Shown here in pieces: positions 29,013-44,000 of a stretch of DNA of 64,000 bases. The position numbers were made by a program, and so were the translations under genes. Source of the DNA: Owenia fusiformis (taxonomy: Eukaryota; Annelida; Polychaeta; Sabellida; Oweniidae); the NCBI GenBank assembly GCA_903813345.2, contig CAIIXF020000007.1, positions 38,794,671 through 38,858,670 of the forward strand. The letters are read 5' to 3'. The stretch's first letter is position 1. Every line of letters starts with the position of its first letter. Below the pieces are notes generated by a model. It had not been told where the DNA came from. It worked only from the letters and a program-made list of their open reading frames with translations, and searched no databases.

Positions 29013-32000
29013 TTAACCCCAGCTGGAGAATGGGTGAATTGGTAACACATTCGCTTTAAAATCTCTTAGCCTTGCTCTTTCATAACTTTCACCAGGAAAC
29101 CCATGCACAATGTCTCCAGCGGGTGTACATCTGCAGACAACAATTGTAAAACCACTCGGTTTACTTATTCCACATCCAACCTCTTTGCTGCTTTTCCAAA
29201 CAACCTAAAACATGCCAAAGGTAAAACACATATTAGTACACATGTAGAGTCACTGGTCAGTATCAAGTGAAGACAACGGCCGTTACCTTTGCATAAGATG
29301 GCAGACGGATAATGTCGATTTCGATAGTTTTAGTTTTAATCGAATTAAACAACTTTATGGTTGGCGTTATGCTAAATGCTATTTGAGCTAAACTAGGTTT
29401 ACATGACATAAAAACATTGGAGTATGGTCAATTATTCATATATCATGCGTAGGCGCCACCGTTGGCTTTGTATTAAAAACTTCCTACCTCATACCCACCT
29501 ACCCACGCACGTGGGGCATGATACAGTCTTTGAAGGGTTCAATTTTAAAGATCTTAGTTTATTAAATCTTAGTTTATGATGAATTATAGATGCATTTGTA
29601 ACGACCCTCAGCTAGGAGGCCGACGGCACAAAAACGGTGATTATTAAAAAAAAGTTAGTGGTCTTGCGCGGGACTATATTCTATGACGGCATTCTCAAGA
29701 AAAAATTCAGTGTATACATGAAAAGTTGAACGGCTCATGCGCATTCATATTCTTGCATATCTTTATGATATTTGGTGGGATGGTAGATTATATCTAGATC
29801 TATAGAATGAATTAAATTAAATCACACATTGAAAAGAATTGGAGGTAGAAAAATCGCGCCGGCCGATAAACTTTTTTTGGACAAAAAAAATCTTATTTTT
29901 TCAACATTTTAGCAAAAACTGTAACGATCATACAGTTTTGGATATTTTTTCCTCAAACTTTCTGAATATTGACTCCCTTATGTGGTTTAATTTATGTGAA
30001 AAAATTGGGAATTTATGATCATTTCAATGTAGTTTCCGTAAATCTCAAAGTTAGGTGAGTCACTTTTTAAAAATGGCCATTTTTGAGCCTATGGCGTCAT
30101 CAAAGACGTTCTCGGATAACGTAAACAAGGTATATAATTTGCTTTTCTTTTACAAGTGCGTTCTCAATGAGTCTTAAATTTTCACAATTTGTAGTATTTA
30201 TTCTTGGGTTTCAAATTATGCAATTTTGAGAAATAAATGTAATGAGGATATACCAAGATATTATCATTTAAATCAGGAAAGCAAATTGACTGCATTCCCT
30301 ACGACGTGATTCGCTTTCATTTTTACGCCATTTTTGGTCGCGTACCTCTTTGGCTTAAAACTGTAACAATTTGTCAATTTTTTATAGATCAATCTCAAAT
30401 TTCACGTGTGGTATCTTCAATATTTTTTAAAACTTATTGTAGCGATTTTTTTCTAAAATAAAACGTTAATACAACTAATAAAACTTTATTCGAAAATGAT
30501 GTTTAAAATTTGTGAAAAATATTGATTCCGTTTTGACGTCTATTTGGAAAAGTATTTACTTTTGTGATGTTTGATGCTGTATTTTTAGAACAATTGACCA
30601 TGACATATTGACCTCTTAAACTATACGGAGTGAGAAACCAATATTGTGCCGTTTTATACAAAACAAACAAAGCCCTGTCAAAGTACTTGTCTATTTTGCA
30701 ATTTAAACAGTATTAATTTGAATAATTTTCTTAATCTAAAACTATTTAATTTAAGAAAAATGGTTTTAATTGTCATGAGAGCCGTTAGAATATAAATAAT
30801 CAATGACAGGTTCATTGACTTACCCTGTACGTACCCGGAAGTGGAAGGGCAACTAACGTGAGTGCAATTTTGTGGATTTTTGTTTGTTCCGGTTCTCGAA
30901 AGAATAAAGAAAATATATTTTAGATTAGACCTAGATTCAATAAACCTCGTATATTTGATGTATATACTACATCAGTAAATATGTAGAAACTTAAGTTACA
31001 TATCACAGACATATAGAAGTGTCTTGTTCATTTCAATGTGACTACTAGGAGGCTGAAAGTGAAAGATTTAAAAATTTAGAGTTCCAAATCGGACGGAAGG
31101 TGTTTTTAGAATTATGCTGAGTTGAGAGGAATGGATGACAAGTCAACAGACCTTTAGACTAAAGTACATGGGATGACAACATGTTGGAACATCAAGAGCA
31201 AGCATCACCAATTGTGTCAGACATACATGTAATTCTGTTACCTTATCATCACATGCAGCGCTCACCATAAATAAATGTCACAGCTGGACTTGCTGAAGTT
31301 AGGATTTCCCATGTTATAAAAAGTAAGCTTGACAGTAGATTGTTTGGGATATGCAGGCCTGTAGACACTTTTTACCAATGGGAGTGGTTTTACCAAGGGG
31401 GAGCTTTTGTCAAGGGGGGAGACCCTATCTGTTGCAAGACTAACGCCTGGCATAACCGTCACCATGTTATTCGGTGTTTTTTAAGTAGCGCAAGGATCCT
31501 GCCATGACCGTGGTAATGTTATCGTGAAAGCCTGGTATAACCGCGACAATGCTGTATTATATTAAAATGCCTGCCATGACCGTGGTAGTGTAATCGTGTA
31601 AGCCTGGCGCGACCGCAACCTTTATATGACATTAATGACCTTCATGTTTCGCCCATTGCTGTTGGTATTTTTTATGGATAAATCTTATTAATTGATCATT
31701 ATAGAAAGTATATGCTTTCGAATCGAAGCTCCTTGAATGAGAGTAGAGATATAGTTTGTTCACAAATTATCTATGAGTAAAAATTAGGTTTTCGTTGTGA
31801 AATTAATACACATTTTTAGTAGTCTTTATTTACATATTTAAGGTAGTTAAACACGAAGAAAAATTGTCATTACAGTGTTCTCAAGCTACTTTAAATACAA
31901 CCACGGTCATGAGAGGCCTTGCAATATAATATAGCATTGTCACGGTTATGACAGGCCTTGCAAGCATTGTAACGGTCATATCAGGCTTTAACATTACCAC

Positions 32001-35000
32001 GGTCATGACAGGCCTTATAAGCATTGTCACGGTCATATTAGGCTTTAACATTACCACGGTCATGACAGGATCCTTGCGCTACTTAAAAAACACCGAATAA
32101 CATGGTGACGGTTACACCAGGCGTTAGTCTTGCAATAGATAGCATGTGCAAGGGGGAGCTTTTTGACAGTTTTGGTTAAAATTTCATGCAAAAGGTGCTT
32201 GAACTGGTGAAAACTGCATAATTTTGAAAGAGGGGCCTTGCTACGGGCCTGATAAGGTACAGCATGAACATAGGCCCAGGTCAAAGTTTAGTATAAGTAC
32301 CGGATTTTCTCGCATATAAGCCCTGGGCGTATAACTGAAAGAAGGGGCAATTTCGTCTGTTATTTTACCTCTTATTTTTCGCCCATGGGCGTATAAGTGT
32401 ACTACTTTCGATTTTTGGCCCAGTGGCGTAAAGGTGAGAAGAGCTGATGAATACAATGGAATGTTAAAGTAGCTTTCTATGATTTCATCTAAAAATTAAA
32501 ACCCTTGGAAATACTAGATATGGTTTAAGTGCCATATATAAAATATTATTTCAGAAATATTGTGGATCAAAATGAAAAAAAAACAAAAATAAAGAATAAA
32601 AACATGTTCCACCCGTGGGATTTGAACCCAGATCTTTTGGAATAAAAGTCTGAAATCTGAGTCCAAAGCTCTAACCACTACACCACAGTGTCAAAGCTTT
32701 CTGAAAAAAGAAATTCTTTATGTATATAATCATGGACGAAAAAAGTCTTATTTACATGCTTAAATTTCTTGAAAATGATCAGCATTACTACTAATAATAA
32801 CATTTTGCATGTCTGAGTAAGTATTTTGATCTACATTTAGGATAAATGTTGTTTTATTCAGTTTTCATTTTGGGTATGACTTCCTGTCAAAACAGTGTTA
32901 AAAATGCAAGGCTCAACAAAAAAATTCAGTTAGAAAATGATATATATCCTTTGATCAGCTGTTTTTGGCACCTGAACTCATCCTACTAGAAAGGTAAGAG
33001 CATTTTCTTGAGACATATGGCTTGAAATCTCAAATTTCTCCTTCTAAGTCTAAGAAAGACACTTTAAGTTGTTAATGAATGTTAATACAATGAAACAAAG
33101 TACGACAGAACGATCTGCCAGTGACAAAATACTCTTGAATTTATCGAAAAAATCAATAAATAGTCATTTTTTATAGGCCCATGGGCGTATAAGCGTACTA
33201 TATTCGATTTTTGGCCCATGGGCCTAAATTTAGGGGGGCGTATATGCGAGAAAATCCGGTAAGTCCAATATAATATTCACAGGTGCCCCACTTCAGTCGA
33301 AATATTTAAAAATCTCGCAGTCTCAGGTACGAGTTCTCCTAACTGGTATCAAATTGTACATGTATTCCCAAATCTGTCCAAAATCTTCTTCAAAGTGGTT
33401 CTATGTAAGTTCATCTCTCTGGTTTATATATTATATAAAAGACTAGGGGATACTAGTCGAAAGTCTCAATGGGATAAATATTCTATGAAGTAATGAATAA
33501 ACTTACTTAAACATTCTTCAAAGTGTTTTCAAACTTTTGCATATAATATTCGACTTACTAATACTTTAACCTGGGCCTATGAACATGAGAGTGATGAAAT
33601 TTGAGCAAACTGATATTTTCATTGTTTCAGAAAGATTTGGTCTAGCTTCTTGATATTTTTATTTGTAAATGTTAGAGATATCATAGGACGAAAATAAGAA
33701 AATTCTAGTCTATATTATATTCACCATGCATTTTGGAAGTTTAGGGTCATATGCAAGCGTCAGATGTAGTATATGGTATAAGGCGCAGGTAAATTTCACT
33801 GAGATAAAACACGAATTCAAATTCATTGTGTTGTACCTAACCCATTGCCATTTGGGTTAAAAAGATAAACATTTTCAACTCTGATTAAAAATTGTGTAGA
33901 AATAGACTATTAATCATCATTCTTGTCTCATAACTTCTTATTCTAGCTAATACATAGATTGAATCTTCTCTGCTGCTGTAACATAAATGTTCTCTCTTTT
34001 CCTTGCTTAAAATGATCATATATTTTATAATAGAATTTTTGGATTCCATTCCGAACTTTAAAATTATGTATTATTTGTATAATAATTTTCAGTTTCAGGA
34101 ATGAATTGGTACTGTGGCTGTTAGAAGACAATGGATTTCACAATAACTTTTTATGCAGGCCTTCATAATATCAGGTAAATAATTTCTGTTTTAACCTTCA
34201 TTAGCACATTCTATTTTACAACCTAAATGGTATTTTGGGGTAATGGAAATGATACCCCAGATCTAAATGCTGACTAATTGATTTTCTATGCAATATCTCA
34301 TCTTGGTGCATTATGGTCAACAACCTCCAGAATGAATGCTTTGGCTCAATGGAAATGCCATTGAGCACACTGATAAAGTGACAGGACCAAATCTTTCAAA
34401 AAACAATTGAAAAAGGCAATCACACCAAAACTGTTAATCATATTGAAGGTGCTGTGCATGTTTGTTTTGTTGTGATGGCCTTTTCCTGAATCATTTCCAC
34501 TCGATAGATCTAAGCAGAAAGATTCAAACTGTAAAATTGCAGACTTCTGATACTTGACTACTCATTTTTCAGATTTTGTAAAAGCAACAACTGAATGGCC
34601 TATTGAAAGGATGTTTTGATGACAGCATACTTTGACTTCAGAGCAAGAGGGTCAAACAGTATCCTGTGGGATCAGCTGGACTTCTGTTGCTGTCTAGAAA
34701 TTTCTTAACATTGACTATGAATACAACAGTCTTCCTACTCCCCTCCTGTGTCAGCTTCAACAGTCTAAACCAACCATATGACAGTAGTGTTGGGACAGTT
34801 AACTTAATTCCAACAAACAAGGTTTGGTAGGGATATAGTGAGCCCCCAGTTCATCCATTGAACAACTCAGATACTAGTGGATGGATTTTTTTCACATTGG
34901 GTGGAAAGATGTGTATTGGTAATTGTTTTAAGCAAAACAAACAATTTTCGAGATGGCTACCACTTTAAAATGTCAGGATTTTTTGTGAAAATCTAAAAAA

Positions 35001-38000
35001 TTTTAAGCAAAGTGGTGAATATTTCTGTTTGAAATTTTGGAAGTAAATTCACAAAATACATCTATTTCACCTATATTACGTGTTTTTCAGCCTGACCCCT
35101 AGGTATGTGTATGGGGTCGGGAATACTGGAATTTTTGTTTGTTTTGAGATCTTTTTCAGTACATGTATAGCTCTGTAATGCTAAAATGAAAGATTAGTTC
35201 AAACAGATTTCAAGTTCAGTATTGTTTTTCCGATTTAGATTTAAGAACATTCAAAGGGGCTGTCTAAATTGGGATTTCACAATTTCCCGACCACTTCCAA
35301 AAATAAGGCTATATGGCTATATTACACTCAAATTGAAGGCATTGCAGAGTAGATCACAATAATGGTATTGTTTTTCTGATTTGATCCTCAGAAAATTCAA
35401 AATGGCCACCTAATAGGGAATTTCACAATATTTCACCCATCTCTTCAAAGTAGACTATTTTTATACTCAAATTGAAGGAATTTTAGAGTAGATCACAATT
35501 ATTATATTGTTTTCTGATTCTTCCCTCAAACTGGCTGCCTAAAGTATGGACACATTATATAACATTAGATCTCAAATAAATGTAATGTGTTGTCTTTATG
35601 ATCTCTGAAATAAACAATCATATGTGTATAAGGTATTATTGGAAAGATTATTCAATTCCCAGTATTTTGAGCTTACTTTTAAGTATATTGAACCATTATT
35701 AATGAAGAAATTCATTTTATAAGAACACAAGGATTTATCGTTTCAAGTCAAAACTACTGAAAATTTGGGCATGTCAGTAACTTTAACAAGCTCAACTTTT
35801 CTCCTAGGTGGGTTAAAGGAACATTTTTTTGCTAAAACATGCCTCATGAAATTTTAAAAAAATTATTTGACCTTGTACACTACCATGGTGTTTTGTCACT
35901 CTATAAACAGGTCCTTTTTACTCGATTTTTGTATGATAAAAAATTATGTTTGGGTCTGTTATAAAGGACCAGGTACAGTATGGCAAGTGATTTTGGACAG
36001 TCATATCTTAATCCATTAGTACTTTCTTGCCAAAGGGCAGTGGTTTTTAGCTCACATGGTGAGCTTTTGCAATCACTCACTTGTCTGTCCGTGCGTGCGT
36101 CCATTCGTCTGTCTGTCCATCAACAATAGTGGCACATTTTTAAAACCTCTGTAGATAGGATTCTCGTTTTGAGTTATTTTTGTTCAACATCAATACAGAA
36201 AAGTCCCCTCCGACTCCTGGTTCTAAAGCTCACCCATTTTCAAGATGGCTGCCATTTTTGTCTCGTGAAATTCATTTTTGACCCATTTCCTAGCTTTACA
36301 AATAATGTCAGGTGTCCTGCATTGTTAATATCCATGTCAATGTGAAGAGTAGTTATATGAAATAATTTTGTTACAAAAAATCAGTAAAAAATTGTATCCG
36401 TTTTTTTTATTTTCAGCCATTTTAGTTAACATGGATTTGTCCATCTGTCTGGCGAAATCCACTTTTGGACCATTTGCCTGAAAACCTCTGTCGATAAGAT
36501 TCCCGTTTTAAGTTATTTATGTTCAACATAAATACAGAAAACTCCCCTATGACTCCTGGTTAAAAAGCTCGCCTATTTTCAAAATGGCCCCCATTTTTGT
36601 CTCGCGAAATTCACTTTCAACCCATTTCCTAGCTTTCAAAATAATTTCAGGTGTCCTGTATTGTAAAATCCATGTCAATGTAAAGAGTAGTTGTATGAAA
36701 TAATTTTGTAACAAAAAATCGGCAAAAAATCATATCCGATTTTTTTTTTCAGCCATTTTAGTTAACATTTATTTGTCCATCTGTCTTTCAGTCAGTCCAA
36801 GATAGTGGCAAGTTTAAAAACCAATGTCTGTCAACACTTGGCTCTTTTTAAATCCTCTGTAGATAGGATTCCTGTTTTAGAATATTTTTGTTCAGCATCA
36901 ATAAAGAAAAAACCCCTGTGACACACTACCCTACCTCGATCACGCATGCGCGAATTTTTTGGCTTTCAATCAGGTCGCTTTTGAGTATATCGACTGCTTA
37001 CTCAAAAGGTTAATACGTTTGGTGCTCGGAGTGAGTCAATATTGCTATTCGCTACACTTCAGTGGTGCAATAGTGAAGTCGATGTTCCAAGTTATATGAT
37101 AGTTATAGAAAGAATGAAAATAATATCGTTTTAAATTTTAAAATATTTGATATGTCATAGTACACGGTACACAATTGCAAAAGATGATCAATACAGGGTA
37201 CAAGGAATGTAAATTGTTCAATAGTACAGGGAGCGAGAAAGTAAGCTGATTATACAGACATACTATGTTCCGACCTCATGTACATTTACGCTGCAAACAG
37301 TGAAAGTAATGCTAAAAAGGTCGCCTGTTGATGCTTTGGGGTGTCATCAATTGTTATTTAATCCAAATAAAGTAAACATTATTTTGTAGATTTAGACACA
37401 GGCTTTCAGGTCGTATGCATTTTAGTCATAAAATAAACAAGAACGCTAGATTATACGTGTTACTAGGGTATTAAATTGAAATAAAATAACAAAATTAAAT
37501 GTTAAGACGTTAATGATAATTATATAAATGACTATCCGCTATCAGTATTAATGGCTATCCGCTACTCAGAATAATTAAAATTGCCTGAACTACATGTGAA
37601 GAATCGTTCTATATAACCCCTTGAATGGTATAATTCACTACCGTCCTCAAAAACCGATCATTTAGAATGTTTTGTTCAAATTCACAAAAATACAGTTGAA
37701 TAACATACTAGAAAACGTATCCACCTATAACAAGATGACACGCAGTTGAAATAATAGTTCACTGTTTTTTTTTGTTACATATCAATGTAACATTTTCGAA
37801 GGGAAACTTACATGCTCCCTGTACGTTGACAGATTTACTGAAATGTATCGTGTATTGTGTTGAGTTTTGCTTCACTGCGCCCACTATTATCTATCTTTGC
37901 CTATAGGGTTTTTTTGCCAACAATATTCTACAAACTGCTTGATGAATCAATTCTATGTCTGGTAGAACACTAGAAATAAATGTAAAATGTATTTTACGTT

Positions 38001-41000
38001 CAGAAATATGGAATTAAACCCACGTCCTCCATTTGCAACTTAGCTGTACCCTGTTTCCATTTTAAACGTGGTCACGTGGTAGGGTAGTGTGTGTGACTTC
38101 TGCTTCAAAAGCTCGCCTATTTTCAAAACGGCCACCATTTTTGTCTTGTGAAATTCACTTTTGGCCCATTTCCTAGCTTTACGAATAATTCCAGATGTCC
38201 TACATTGTAAAAGCCATGTCTTTGTAAAGAGTAGTTGTATGAAATAATTTTGTTACAAAAAATCAGCAAAAACATCATATTCATTTTTTTATTTTCTGTC
38301 ATTTTAGCCATCATTCACTTTTGAGCAACACCATGTGAGCCCAGTACCCACGGTACTAATTTTTATTTAAAACAATGTGCTTTCTTTCAAATGAAGTTCC
38401 AACAATTCCACTTGTGGAGGTGTTCCATTTAAAGAGGTGTTCCACTTTACAGGTTTTGAGAAAGTACTCATGGTGAAAGATATAATGACCTTCTAAAATC
38501 ACTTGCCATACTTACCCTGGTCCTTTATGTTGGGTTATTAGGTATTAGACATGGATATGATATTAGATAAAATAAGATTATACAAGTAATATTAATAAAA
38601 TATTATTAAATAAGAATTATGAAATAAATTGAATTGAATAAATGACAGAACTAAATTTGCTTGCCGATCCTGAATTAATGATTTATGCAACACAACATGA
38701 TATCATTTTTAATTTCACATTGTATTAATGCTTTAAATGCTATATTCATAGAGTCAAGTAGTTGTGACATATTTCCTATTGTATTGCAATTAAGTTGTAT
38801 GTTGTAGGCCTATATCAGTATGCCCTACACCAAAAGAAATAAAGCAATGTAAATACGTATATGTTACTATACTTATTGTATCTTAATTATCCCAACGGAC
38901 GAAGTTCTGTAGGGATATAGTAAAGCCCTCCGTCCGTCCGTCTGTCCGTCAGTCACACTGGAGGCCAAGAGAACTTATCCTGGTATTCATGTTGGAACTT
39001 GAATTCGTCCGTCTGTCCGGAGGATAACTCGAATACTAGTCAACAGATTTTCTTCATATTTAATGGAAAGATGTATATTGGTGAATAGTTTTACGCAAAT
39101 TTTTCTTCAAGATGGCCGCCAGTTTGAAAATGCCGGGAATTTTTCACAAAAATCTTACGTTTTTCATTTTAAACCAAAATAATAAATATTATTATTTGAA
39201 ATTTTGGCAGTATATTAACATCTGTCTATTTCACATATATATCCCGAGTTTTTCACCCTGACCCCCAGGGGCCGTAAATGGGGGTTGAGAAACCAGGAAT
39301 TTGCGTTAATTTTGAGATGTATAGCTTTATTATACTCAAATGAAAGGCAATTTAGAGTAGATTGTAAATATCGTAGCGTTTTTCTGATTGGGGCCTAAAA
39401 AATCAAAATGGCCGCCTAATGCGTGATTTCGCAATTATTTTCTGATCTCTTAAAAGTATGGCTATATTATACTCAAATTGAAGGTATTTCAGAGTAGATC
39501 ACAATTATGGCATTGTTTTTCTGATTTGCGTCTTTGAAAATTCAAAATGGCTGACTAGAGCAGAAATTCGCCATTTCTTAGATTTACATGATGCTACAAT
39601 GATTTAATATATTTATTGAAGGTAAGAGTAGATGGTAAATATTATTTTGTGACTGTACAGATTGATGATTTATATAGTGTTCGTTGGGATTTGCTACTCA
39701 GTGGAGTTGCCATTTTATAGTTCCTTATTGAGTTCAGTACACAGTGATCATGACAAATATATCACAAAAATGGACATACATCATGACATTAAATGTCATT
39801 TGAGCCATATAGTACTGTTCTTTTTCCTCCCAAACATTTACATAATGATCTAAGTTGGTGGGTGTTTGGTGTACAGCTGGAAAATATTTGAAATACTATT
39901 TTGTTTCTATTATATGACTTCGAATTTAATGAGAAACAATTAAGAAAAATATTATGTAGACTAGTATAAAAATTCATTTACAGCGCGCATAAGAAGCTAA
40001 GACGATTCTCTTGGATTTACATAAATCAGTCAAAATTGGAGCACAGTACGTGTTCGTGAGTTTAATGTCCATATAACATTTTTAGTACCATGGTACATGA
40101 AGTGTGAACTATTCCATATCATAAATGAGAATATTTTAACTGAAAGAGGAAAAAATTACACTCTTGTCTATTCTAAAAATGCGGAATTTATACATATAAT
40201 CATCATTCCGATTGGAATGACGCGCTAAAAAAGATTCACAGGCCAGCGGAAATTGTGCCGTAAAATATGGCGCTGTTTTAAATGCGCCCACATTGCAAAG
40301 AAATGTACCAAATCCATCCACTTCATCCTATATCAATGAATTTTCTCTTAGCTGTTATTTGGAACATGTGTAGTGTGATCGGATGAAAACATATTTTCTA
40401 CACAAAATGGGCATCTTGAATTTGAATTTCGAACATTCGTCTTTAAGAAATGAATACGATCCGTCTTTAGAATAGGTTAATTGTTCATAAATGTCCGTAT
40501 CTTTAAACCCTAATACTATTTACAAAGTGTCTTATCGTAGATTGATTTTTCAATTTCATAATATGATATTTGGCGTACACATTATTCAATACGCCTTTAC
40601 GAGACTTATGTCATTTCGATCGTTTTATTTGGAATTTCAATGGGCGAATTTCATGTTCAAGCTTGATGTCAACTGAAGTACATCCGTGAACTATTTAAGT
40701 CGTCAACTTGGATTTTGGGCTAAAATGACGCCATTTAAGAGTTTTCATTTTAGTAAAAACTGTAACAATTTTTCATGTTCAATTGAATCATTCTTGTTTT
40801 TTGTTTGCCTAAAATTCGATACATTGCTCACGCTGTGGTCGTCTTATATATATTTTGCATTAAATATTGATCCTTAAAATTAATTCCAGATTTCTATGAA
40901 GAAAATGCATGATTAAAGAAATAATTACGTCACACGTAATTTTTGTCTCAATATTAGTTTTAGTTTTAGCTTTAGTTTTAGCAGTTTTCGTATTTTTAAA

Positions 41001-44000
41001 CTGAAAAATGAATACTTAATCGTTATCGGATCAGATAAATATTTCGTATACATGAAATTAAATACCTTCCGCGAATAATGGGTGATACATATTTTTATAT
41101 AACAATATTTATTTGGTGTGCGAAATGCCTAAACTTTAGAGATAGAAACTACAGATAGATCCGTGATTTGTGTCGTCAAACACGTTATTTGTGTAAAAAA
41201 TGAGCCGTTTTAAGTTTGAGGTTTAGTAAAAACTGTAACGATCGTTGGATTTTAAGTGAATCTAAATAATTTTTTCACGAGCATGATTTTCGATACATTA
41301 TCCAACTTTTGTACGATCTAAAATGAATCATAAAAATAAATTATTCTATGAATTAATCAGACAAAGTCGAAGTTCAAAAAAGTTAAAAGTAGCCCTTTTT
41401 CCAACGCATTTTATACCCATTTCCCGTGGTCTTGGGCAGTTGAAAAATACACCATTAGATAGAGGAGGTACTTATCATTATAGGCATACTATTTTTATTT
41501 TATTAAAGTAACATCTTGATTGCTAAACAACTCGTTAAAGACCATGCCCAATCGGGCGTAAACAAGTAGTTCGAAAATGCCGAAATTATTACTACGCACT
41601 TTTTTTTAAAAACCGGTAAACAACAATGGGTTTATAACGTCGGCCGACAGACTGCCTTGATAGCTAGTTGCTACTACATCCCAGCTGGATTCGATTCCCA
41701 CTCGGGGCATCGAATTTAGCACACTTTCTTTCAATTTCTTTATCTGGGTTGTTGGACCTATGCTTGCGGTCGTTAGTTATTGTTATAAAGGGTTTTAACC
41801 TCCTTTATATTAAACAACTGACTATTTCATATTTTGTTTTATTCAAATACTTTTTATTTTATTATCAAGAGAAATTGTGAGAGTCTTTTAGAAGTTGGGC
41901 CTAAACTGATTTAAACATAAGCCTGATGGTCAGTCATGGTCAGTGACCATGACTGACCACTTACATAAATATTTCGTAGATGGGTAGGAGGTACGAGGTT
42001 TTTTATACAAAGCCGCCACAGTTCAACGATATCTGCTAAAATCTAAACTGAAATTCACCCTTCCCTATTACAGATGATAACTTAATGGTAATTGGCCTTA
42101 TTAATAACTATGTGTCAGTTGATGGATGACAAACTGTTTATAATTCAAACATACATACTGTCACAAAGTGCCCAATAGTATGATCTTTGGAAGTGGACTT
42201 GGTCGTAGAATAAGAATAGAATAGGATTTCGTTATACCTGAAAAAATAAATTAAGAAAATCGTGCAGATTGCCATCATCGAGCGAAGTGTTCACGGGTAT
42301 ATAGGTTCAAGAGGAATCTTTTTGCACTATTTCCAGAATAAATACCAGTCACTAGTTCTTTCTATATATCCAGTATGTTCCTCGTGAAGAGTTACTGATT
42401 ACAATTTCAGAGATTTCTTTGAATTTCTTTGATTATAAGCAGACAACTTCTTATAAAATCATTTACTAGATTAGTATACCACGATCTCCATGATGTCATA
42501 ATATGATATGCACTTCCCGTATGTACATCTCATATTAATTTTCCTATATATATATTTCCTCTATATATCATCACGATATCCTCCGATTATTCATTTTGCC
42601 AATAAATATCAAATTTATTTTTAATGTTATTACATGTATTATACATTTAGTACACTAAGCGTAGAATAAATACAGAATATCACATCATTTTGAGTGATAT
42701 CATTTCTATCGCCGAGTTGATATCAAATATCAACACGAGTGAGCGAAGCGAATGAGTGTTGATATTTGATATCTCAGGCTATAAAATGATATCACGAGAA
42801 GTTATGTGATATTGGATTTATCCCATGATTACAATCACCTTGTGATGTTCTGATCCAATAGTATAGTTTCCATATAGCTTTTGAAATCTCGCTAAATCTC
42901 GTTTTTCGTGAGATTTTAAGAGACTTGCATATTAGACCTCTAATGACTTACATTACCTTCTTTTAAATGGTATATTTGAATTCAGTGGAATGTTTTCTCC
43001 TGAAATAGCTTTGATTTACACAGTTATGTAATTTGAATAATTTTCTATGACAATTTAAAAAAAGTTGGGCCAAATGTCCATAGATGCAATGCTAAAATTC
43101 TTTAAAACCGTGGATTATTTGTATGTCAATCAACATTAGCATGTTTAATCACAACATGTTCATAAACAGGGTCATCATGTGGTATATCATTCAAGTTTTA
43201 TACAGATTCAACAAACACACTTTGATAAATCATGAAATTAAGCCACTTTTCCAAGATTTTAGCCTGTAAGTGAATGGAGCTCTAGCCAGAGTTAAAAGCT
43301 GAATAAAAGATGGCAGCACGAGATTTCATTGATTTTTCTGCTATTTAGAAACTATCCTATTTCCAGGACATTGGCAGACAATATAAACTAGAAATTCGAA
43401 TATCTGTACATGATCTAGTTCGTCATAAATACCATTTTTTAATCATTATTTAGCAGCCTTCTTATCAAATTATATACACAATCGTAATTCAATACACCAA
43501 TGAAACTTAAAGAGAATAAAATGTTTTTGTGTGTTTTTTGTTCTTGTCTTAAATTTTTAGATGTGTTTTTGTGTCGTTGTTTTTGGTTAATTTTCACTGT
43601 TGTGTTAAATGTTTAATATGTTTGTACTCCATGCTAAATGGGAAATAAAGATATATATATATATATAACGGACCTATTTTCTCAAAAGAGAATAAATTAT
43701 CTGACCTAATTTCCAACAATATTGTGGCGCGAAATGCAAATGTGATATCACACGGATATGCGTGAGATAAACGATATCACACGCATATGAGTTTAATAAA
43801 CGATTTTCTGGAAAATATCACACGGATTTCAATAATATCAGAAATATCAGTAGCTGTTATTGTACAGATAACACATTAATCGTGGGATAAACTCAATTAT
43901 TCCATAGTTAGCATGATATTCATAGGATAACATGTCAAAATAAAAACGGTATTTTTGTAACTCCCACGTAGTGATATGATATCTTCTGGATGAACCCAAA

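Larger units (their letters stand above)
29205..42158. other. Intron 3 of the CAP gene, 12.95 kb, repeat-filled
   Basis: No exon of another gene is recognised. It contains, in order, one half of an inverted pair near 29440-29490, the foldback at 31390-32160, the MITE at 32300-33259, dispersed repeats at 34830-36910 and 38880-39600, the element at 36922-38091, diverged ~480-bp tandem units at about 40700-41310, and the other half of the inverted pair at 41980-42030. 33260-34800 and 39640-40680 show nothing identifiable. Confidence 0.6.

Noticed and set aside
41650-41708. tRNA gene
   Set aside because: A 7-bp acceptor-like pairing (TGCCTTG with CGGGGCA) and GATTCGATTCC are present, but the T stem mispairs and the body is too short.
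29205-42158. A Maverick/Polinton or other large coding element filling the intron
   Set aside because: No polymerase, integrase, capsid or protease frames were seen; only short repeats and frames under 75 codons.
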